Made by a program: the position numbers and the translations under genes. From contig JAICUS010000162.1 of NCBI GenBank assembly GCA_025935735.1, positions 1 through 10,767 of the forward strand: DNA of 10,767 nt. The letters run 5' to 3'. The notes beneath the pieces were generated by a model. The model was not told where the DNA came from and ran no database searches. It saw only the letters and a program-made list of their open reading frames with translations. This DNA is from Solirubrobacteraceae bacterium. Its GTDB lineage: Bacteria; Actinomycetota; Thermoleophilia; Solirubrobacterales; Solirubrobacteraceae. Shown here piece after piece: positions 7,165 to 10,767 of the stretch (the first letter of the stretch is position 1; the number at the start of each line of letters is the position of its first letter).

Positions 7165-7469
7165 GTCGGCCGCCGCGGCGGACGCGGCCGCCGGCGGTCG
7201 AGCGCCGGGCGCTCGTGCTCATGGGGCGGCGGCGGCGGGTTCTCCTCAGGAGGAGGCGGCGGCGGCTGCCGCGCCGCCCGCTCGGCGTCCTCGGAGCGGC
7301 CCACGGCGAAGAACACGCCCGAGACGGCGATCACGCAGGCGACGCCGAGCAGCGCGACGGCCGCGCCCTGGGCGGCCGCGGCGCTCGAGATCAGCAGAAC
7401 CGCCACCGCGACGACGACCAGCGCCATGATCGACGTGCCCATCCAGAAGTACGCCCTGCGGTCGTTCAT
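7161..7469 (-). CDS. Small membrane protein, two helices and Pro-rich tail
   Basis: This is a 102-residue hypothetical protein. Residues 11-33 and 36-56 are hydrophobic and should form a membrane hairpin. Residues 57-68 are charged. The tail at 69-102 is Pro-rich (two runs of six and five Pro) and ends in an Arg/Pro cluster. I recognise no family. I chose ATG 7469 because the hydrophobic region follows directly and AGGA (7481-7478) sits 8 nt upstream as a plausible ribosome-binding site. The frame is open to 7649, but that extension is antisense to the conserved start of the alpha-glucosidase. It is divergent from that gene (20 nt between starts) and convergent with the thioesterase (4-nt overlap). 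Codon usage is as GC-rich as its neighbours. The frame itself is plausible rather than proven. Confidence 0.68.
   Translation of the reverse strand: MNDRRAYFWMGTSIMALVVVAVAVLLISSAAAAQGAAVALLGVACVIAVSGVFFAVGRSEDAERAARQPPPPPPEENPPPPPHEHERPALDRRRPRPPRRPT
7170..7215. terminator. Hairpin-rich segment at the convergent gene end (possible bidirectional terminator)
   Basis: Just downstream of the thioesterase stop lie a 12-bp self-complementary stretch, CCGCCGCGGCGG (7170-7181), and a perfect 7-bp stem CGAGCGC/GCGCTCG around a CGG loop (7199-7215). They lie inside the Pro/Arg-rich 3' end of the opposite gene. No T-tract follows on either strand, so classical intrinsic termination is weak, and GC-rich palindromes arise easily at this base composition. 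Confidence 0.25.
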
Positions 7470-7475
7470 TGTCCC

Positions 7476-7481
7476 TATCCT
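7476..7481 (+). promoter_or_regulatory. -10-like element for the alpha-glucosidase (leaderless arrangement)
   Basis: TATCCT fits TANNNT and ends 8 nt before the GTG start at 7490, so transcription would begin at about the start codon. There is no Shine-Dalgarno sequence on this strand and no clear -35. The same bases on the opposite strand contain AGGA, the likely ribosome-binding site of the divergent small membrane protein gene. Confidence 0.4.
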
Positions 7482-7489
7482 GCCGCGCC

Positions 7490-9055
7490 GTGAACTGGTG
7501 GCAAGACGGCGTGCTCTATCAGATCTACCCGCGATCGTTCGCCGACTCCGACGGCGACGGCATCGGCGACCTGAACGGGATCCGCCAGAGGCTCGACCAC
7601 CTGGAGTGGCTCGGGATCGACGGCATCTGGCTGAACCCGACGTTCCCATCGCCCAACGCCGACTGGGGCTATGACGTCTCCGACTACTACGGCGTCCACC
7701 CGGAGCTGGGCACGCTGCAGGACCTCGACGACCTGATCGCCGACGCGGGCGGGCGGGGCATCGCGGTGCTGCTCGACCTCGTCCCCAACCACACCAGCGA
7801 CCGCCACCCGTGGTTCCGCGAGCGGCCGGACTTCTACGTGTGGAGCGACGGCGACGGGCCGCCCAACAACTGGCTCTCGAGCTTCGGCGGCCGCGCGTGG
7901 TCGCGCGACGAGGCCACCGGGCGCTGGTACCTGCACAACTTCGCCCCCGAGCAGCCCGACCTCGATTGGTGGAACGACGCCGTCCGCGACGAGTTCGACG
8001 ACATCCTGCGCTTCTGGTTCGCCCGCGGCGTGGCCGGGTTCCGGATCGACGTCTGCCACGGCATCGTCAAGGACCGCGAGCTGCGCGACGACCCGGCGGC
8101 CACGCCGGACGACCACCCGTGGATCCGCCGGCGCGGCTTCAAGCAGGTCTTCTCCATGAACCGCCCGGAGGTCCACCAGGTGCTGCAGAGGTGGCGCAAG
8201 GTCGCGGACGCGCAGGACCCGCCGCGCATCCTCGTGGGCGAGACGTACGTGCTCGACCTCGACCAGCTCATCCCCTACTACGGCACGGCAGAGGACGAGC
8301 TGCACCTCGCGTTCAACTTCCTCATGGTCCACGAGGAGCTCGCCGCCGCGCCGATGCGGGCGATCGTCGAGCACATGGAGGAGCACCTGCCGAAGGGCGC
8401 GTGGCCGGTCCACACGGGCTCCAACCACGACGCCGGCCGGCTGGCCACCCGCTGGGCGCAGGGCGACCCCGCCCGCGCCCGGGTCGCGCTGATGATGCTG
8501 CTCACGCTCCGCGGCACGCCGTTCCTCTACTACGGCGACGAGATCGGGCTCACCGACGCCGACCTCGACCCGGCCGACTCCCTCGATCCCGCGGCGAAGG
8601 ACGACCCCGAGCACGACCGCGACCGCTGCCGCACCCCGATGCCCTGGTCCGCCGAGCCGGGCGGCGGCTTCACCACCGCCGCGCGCGCCTGGCTGCCGCT
8701 CGGCGACCTGACGAACAACGTCGCCGGCCAGCGCAGCGACCCGGCGTCGACGCTGCACCTGACCCGCGACCTGATCCGCCTGCGGCGGGAGCGCGAGGAG
8801 CTGCGCCGCGGCGCCTACGCACGCATCGAGACCACCGGCGGCGCCTGGGCCTACCGCCGCGGCGAGCGCCACGCGGTCGCGCTGAACCTGTCCGGCGAGC
8901 GCGTCGCGATCGACGGCGTAGCAGGCGTCGTGCTCGTCGCCACCGACCGCGCGCGCGACGGCGAGCAGGTCGCCGGAACGCTTGCGCTGGGGCCCTGCGA
9001 AGGCGCCGTCCTGGAGCTCGCGGAACCCGATCTGCAAGACCGCCAGCGAACGTGA
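7490..9055 (+). CDS. GH13 alpha-glucosidase / oligo-1,6-glucosidase
   Basis: This 521-residue glycoside hydrolase of the alpha-amylase superfamily has no signal peptide, so it should act in the cytosol on short alpha-glucosides. The (beta/alpha)8 barrel begins at WWQDGVLYQIYPRSF (3-17). DSDGDGIGDL (19-28) is the calcium-site loop usual in oligo-1,6-glucosidases. DLVPNHTS (96-103), GFRIDVCHG (183-191), GETYV (250-254) and SNHD (311-314) are conserved regions I-IV, giving nucleophile D187, acid/base E251 and transition-state D314. QPDLDWWN (155-162) is the region V form of the alpha-1,6/alpha-glucosidase branch rather than alpha-amylase. HGIVKD after the nucleophile resembles actinobacterial alpha-glucosidases. 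A domain-C beta part covers about 440-513. GTG at 7490 was chosen because the fold starts at once; TTG 7469 would collide with the divergent start codon. Exact linkage preference is not certain. Confidence 0.94.
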   Translation: MNWWQDGVLYQIYPRSFADSDGDGIGDLNGIRQRLDHLEWLGIDGIWLNPTFPSPNADWGYDVSDYYGVHPELGTLQDLDDLIADAGGRGIAVLLDLVPNHTSDRHPWFRERPDFYVWSDGDGPPNNWLSSFGGRAWSRDEATGRWYLHNFAPEQPDLDWWNDAVRDEFDDILRFWFARGVAGFRIDVCHGIVKDRELRDDPAATPDDHPWIRRRGFKQVFSMNRPEVHQVLQRWRKVADAQDPPRILVGETYVLDLDQLIPYYGTAEDELHLAFNFLMVHEELAAAPMRAIVEHMEEHLPKGAWPVHTGSNHDAGRLATRWAQGDPARARVALMMLLTLRGTPFLYYGDEIGLTDADLDPADSLDPAAKDDPEHDRDRCRTPMPWSAEPGGGFTTAARAWLPLGDLTNNVAGQRSDPASTLHLTRDLIRLRREREELRRGAYARIETTGGAWAYRRGERHAVALNLSGERVAIDGVAGVVLVATDRARDGEQVAGTLALGPCEGAVLELAEPDLQDRQRT

Positions 9056-9081
9056 CGCAGATCTTCGGAGTCGTGTAGCTT
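9052..9081 (+). promoter_or_regulatory. Putative promoter of the RsbW-like gene
   Basis: GTGACG (9052-9057) resembles a -35 box and overlaps the alpha-glucosidase stop codon. After an 18-nt spacer comes TAGCTT (9076-9081), a TANNNT -10, which ends 12 nt before the ATG at 9094. The predicted leader is about 5 nt, with no Shine-Dalgarno sequence. This is the only promoter in the window where I see both boxes. Confidence 0.45.
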
Positions 9082-9093
9082 CAGCTCCGCTCC

Positions 9094-9642
9094 ATGACAG
9101 GCCCCATGCGATTCCGGGAGGTCTTCCCCGGGGGAGAGAAGGCCGCCGGGCACGCACGCCGCGTGCTCGAGCGCTGGCTCGCGGACGCGGTGCCGGCACA
9201 CCGCCTGGGCGACCTGCAGCTGCTCGTCACCGAGATCGTGGCCAACTGCGTCCGCCACGGCGGCGTGGGGGAGGACGGGAGGATCGACCTCCAGGTCAAC
9301 GTCGGTCGCGCGAACGCGCGCGTGGAGGTACGCGACACGGGCCTCCAGGCCGATCCCCGGGTGCGCCGGCCCGACCTGAGCGGCGGCGGCGGGTTCGGCA
9401 TGGTGCTGGTGGAGCGGATGTCGACCGCCTGGGGGATCGACCACGAGCCCGGCGTCGTCATGTGGTTCGAGATGGACCTCGACAGCGCCGGGGGCGCCGG
9501 GGCCCCCGGGCGCGGCGCCGCCCGGGAGCGCCGCCCGCTGTCGCGGCGCACGCGCACGCCGCGGCGCGCGCGCAGCCGTGGCCAGGGCCACGGCCCGGAC
9601 GCGCGGATCCGCCTGCGCCTCGCGCTCGGCGCCGCGTTCTGA
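9094..9642 (+). CDS. RsbW/SpoIIAB-like HATPase (anti-sigma factor-type kinase) with Arg-rich tail
   Basis: This 182-residue protein has a GHKL ATP-binding domain at about residues 5-130. The N-box [15 protein letters not shown] (43-57) has E47 and N51. The G1 box VEVRDTG (77-83) has D81 and G83, and the glycine-rich G2 segment [14 protein letters not shown] is at 96-109. This is the RsbW/SpoIIAB family, which usually binds a sigma factor and phosphorylates an anti-anti-sigma (STAS) protein; no sigma, STAS or PP2C gene is in the window. Residues about 131-182 are an extra Gly/Ala- then Arg-rich tail, not part of the kinase fold. ATG 9094 and ATG 9106 (M5) are both possible starts. It stands alone, 38 nt after the alpha-glucosidase, and ends in a hairpin. 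The specific partner is unknown. Confidence 0.88.
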   Translation: MTGPMRFREVFPGGEKAAGHARRVLERWLADAVPAHRLGDLQLLVTEIVANCVRHGGVGEDGRIDLQVNVGRANARVEVRDTGLQADPRVRRPDLSGGGGFGMVLVERMSTAWGIDHEPGVVMWFEMDLDSAGGAGAPGRGAARERRPLSRRTRTPRRARSRGQGHGPDARIRLRLALGAAF

Positions 9643-9672
9643 CGCCGCGGACCGGTTCTGTCCGCGGGCGTC
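9641..9672 (+). terminator. Hairpin terminator after the RsbW-like gene
   Basis: The arms at 9641-9651 and 9661-9672 pair over 11 base pairs with one bulged G (9666) and a 9-nt loop. The stem starts inside the TGA stop codon. It is followed by a moderately T-rich stretch (9673-9684, TCTATCGTTCTT), weaker than a textbook U-tract but notable in this GC-rich DNA. It separates the RsbW-like gene from uvrB. Confidence 0.55.
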
Positions 9673-9674
9673 TC

Positions 9675-9680
9675 TATCGT
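9675..9680 (+). promoter_or_regulatory. -10-like element for uvrB
   Basis: TATCGT fits TANNNT and ends 11 nt before the uvrB ATG (9692), predicting a leader of about 4 nt. No good -35 is seen at 16-18 nt, where the terminator hairpin lies. No GAAC-N4-GTTC type LexA box is visible between the previous gene and uvrB. Confidence 0.4.
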
Positions 9681-9691
9681 TCTTGGGTCCA

Positions 9692-10767
9692 ATGCCGCCC
9701 TTCAAGCTCGACAGCGTCTACTCGCCCACCGCCGACCAGCCGGCCGCCATCGCCTCGCTCGCCGAGGGCATCCTGGCCGAGGAGCGCGGGCTGACGCTGC
9801 TGGGCGCCACCGGCACCGGCAAGACGATGACCATGGCGGCGACCATCGAGGCGGTGCAGCGCCCCGCGCTGGTGATCGCCCACAACAAGACGCTGGCCGC
9901 GCAGCTGTGCAACGAGTTCCGGACGTACTTCCCGAACAACTCGGTGGAGTACTTCGTCTCCTACTACGACTACTACCAGCCCGAGGCCTACGTCCCCTCC
10001 AAGGACCTCTACATCGAGAAGGACTCGGCGATCAACCAGGAGATCGACCGGCTGCGCCACGCCGCCACCGCGTCGCTGTTCGCCCGCCGGGACGTGATCA
10101 TCGTCGCCTCGGTGTCGTGCATCTTCGGCCTCGGCTCGCCGGAGACCTACAACGACAACTGCCAGGTCATCGTCAAGGGCGGGGAGGTGGACCGCGACGA
10201 GCTGCTGCGCAAGCTCGTCCACCTGCAGTACAACCGCAACGACACCGCGCTCGGGCGCGGCACGTTCCGCGTGCGCGGCGACACGCTGGAGGTCTTCCCC
10301 GCCTACGAGGAGACGGCGTTCCGGGCGCTGCTGTTCGGCGACGAGGTGGAGCGCCTGCAGCACTTCGACCCGCTGACCGGCGAGCTCATCCGCGACGACC
10401 TGGAGCACGTGGCCGTCTGGCCGGCCACGCACTACAACGTCAAGGAGGGCACGATGGAGCGCGCGGTGGAGGACATCGGGCGCGAGCTCAACCACCGCAC
10501 CGCGGAGCTGGAGGCCGAGGGCAAGCTGCTGGAGTCCCACCGGCTGCGCCAGCGCACGCAGTACGACATGGAGATGCTCCGGGAGGTCGGCTTCTGCTCG
10601 GGCATCGAGAACTACTCGCGCATCCTGGACGGCCGGATGCCCGGCTCGCGCCCGTACTGCCTGCTCGACTACTTCCCGAAGGACTTCGTCTGCTTCATCG
10701 ACGAGTCGCACCAGACCGTGCCGCAGATCGGCGGCATGTACGAGGGCGACCGCTCGCGCAAGCAGAC
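9692..10767 (+). CDS. uvrB: Excinuclease ABC subunit UvrB (3' end outside window)
   Basis: The window holds the first 358 residues of a protein usually of about 650-700. UvrB is the damage-verifying helicase-like subunit of nucleotide excision repair; it is loaded by UvrA and recruits UvrC. Walker A is GATGTGKT at 38-45 (K44), with Thr where Ser is more usual. [12 protein letters not shown] (91-102) is the diagnostic beta-hairpin that clamps DNA. The UvrA-interaction region lies at about 150-250. The helicase motif II is DESH (337-340), followed by [17 protein letters not shown], which is nearly invariant. [20 protein letters not shown] is the normal N-terminus, so ATG 9692 is well supported. 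It is separated from the RsbW-like gene by a hairpin and has its own putative -10. Confidence 0.97.
   Translation, partial: MPPFKLDSVYSPTADQPAAIASLAEGILAEERGLTLLGATGTGKTMTMAATIEAVQRPALVIAHNKTLAAQLCNEFRTYFPNNSVEYFVSYYDYYQPEAYVPSKDLYIEKDSAINQEIDRLRHAATASLFARRDVIIVASVSCIFGLGSPETYNDNCQVIVKGGEVDRDELLRKLVHLQYNRNDTALGRGTFRVRGDTLEVFPAYEETAFRALLFGDEVERLQHFDPLTGELIRDDLEHVAVWPATHYNVKEGTMERAVEDIGRELNHRTAELEAEGKLLESHRLRQRTQYDMEMLREVGFCSGIENYSRILDGRMPGSRPYCLLDYFPKDFVCFIDESHQTVPQIGGMYEGDRSRKQ

Noticed and set aside
7469..7489. TTG at 7469 as the start of the alpha-glucosidase.
   Set aside because: The seven extra residues have no family similarity, and TTG overlaps the divergent ATG. GTG at 7490 leads straight into the GH13 fold and sits at a good distance from a -10.
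7475..9199. Minus-strand open frame of 574 codons opposite the alpha-glucosidase.
   Set aside because: All GH13 catalytic motifs lie on the plus strand in order. The antisense frame is a by-product of strong GC at third codon positions and resembles no family.
9484..9642. Frameshift creating the odd tail of the RsbW-like protein.
   Set aside because: The other two frames are also open here because of extreme GC, and neither restores a recognisable domain, so the sequence alone gives no evidence of an error. The possibility is kept only as a check in the finding.

Overview
The window is a very GC-rich (about three-quarters G+C, with almost every third codon position G or C), densely packed bacterial chromosome segment. 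The order rpsA - coaE - (other genes) - uvrB, a four-domain ribosomal protein S1, an actinobacterial-type GH13 alpha-glucosidase and a solitary RsbW-like kinase point to Actinomycetota. The protein styles suggest a deep lineage such as Thermoleophilia/Solirubrobacterales, but that narrower placement is inference.

Layout. (1) 1-1174, minus strand: a FAD-dependent oxidoreductase of the geranylgeranyl-reductase-like type, cut by the left edge. (2) 1200-7164, plus strand: seven head-to-tail genes with gaps of at most 5 nt or short overlaps, so probably one operon: rpsA (ribosomal protein S1), coaE (dephospho-CoA kinase), a membrane-anchored lytic transglycosylase, an SDR oxidoreductase that appears to start at CTG, an aldo/keto reductase, an Fsr-like MFS exporter and a PaaI-type hotdog thioesterase. 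(3) 7161-7469, minus strand: a small two-helix membrane protein whose stop codon interlocks with that of the thioesterase. (4) 7490-9055, plus: GH13 alpha-glucosidase/oligo-1,6-glucosidase. (5) 9094-9642, plus: RsbW-like HATPase with an Arg-rich tail, followed by a hairpin terminator. (6) 9692-10767, plus: the first 358 residues of UvrB, cut by the right edge. No gene-free stretch exceeds 50 bases. I saw no RNA genes, insertion sequences, phage genes or CRISPR arrays.

How it fits together. rpsA, coaE and uvrB are housekeeping genes that lie close together in other actinobacteria. Here about 6.5 kb of envelope, redox, export, thioesterase, sugar and regulatory genes lies between coaE and uvrB. 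The SDR-AKR-MFS-thioesterase group could act on one carbonyl or acyl metabolite, but no substrate can be read from the sequence.

The most interesting signals are regulatory and architectural. A TANNNT -10-like hexamer sits 8-12 nt before six start codons that lack a Shine-Dalgarno sequence, suggesting leaderless or nearly leaderless transcripts. One near-palindromic -10 lies between the divergent rpsA and oxidoreductase genes. A perfect 17-bp palindrome sits on the thioesterase start codon. A roughly 114-bp in-frame insert with relaxed codon usage lies inside the oxidoreductase. I found no clearly new multi-gene defence or mobile system.
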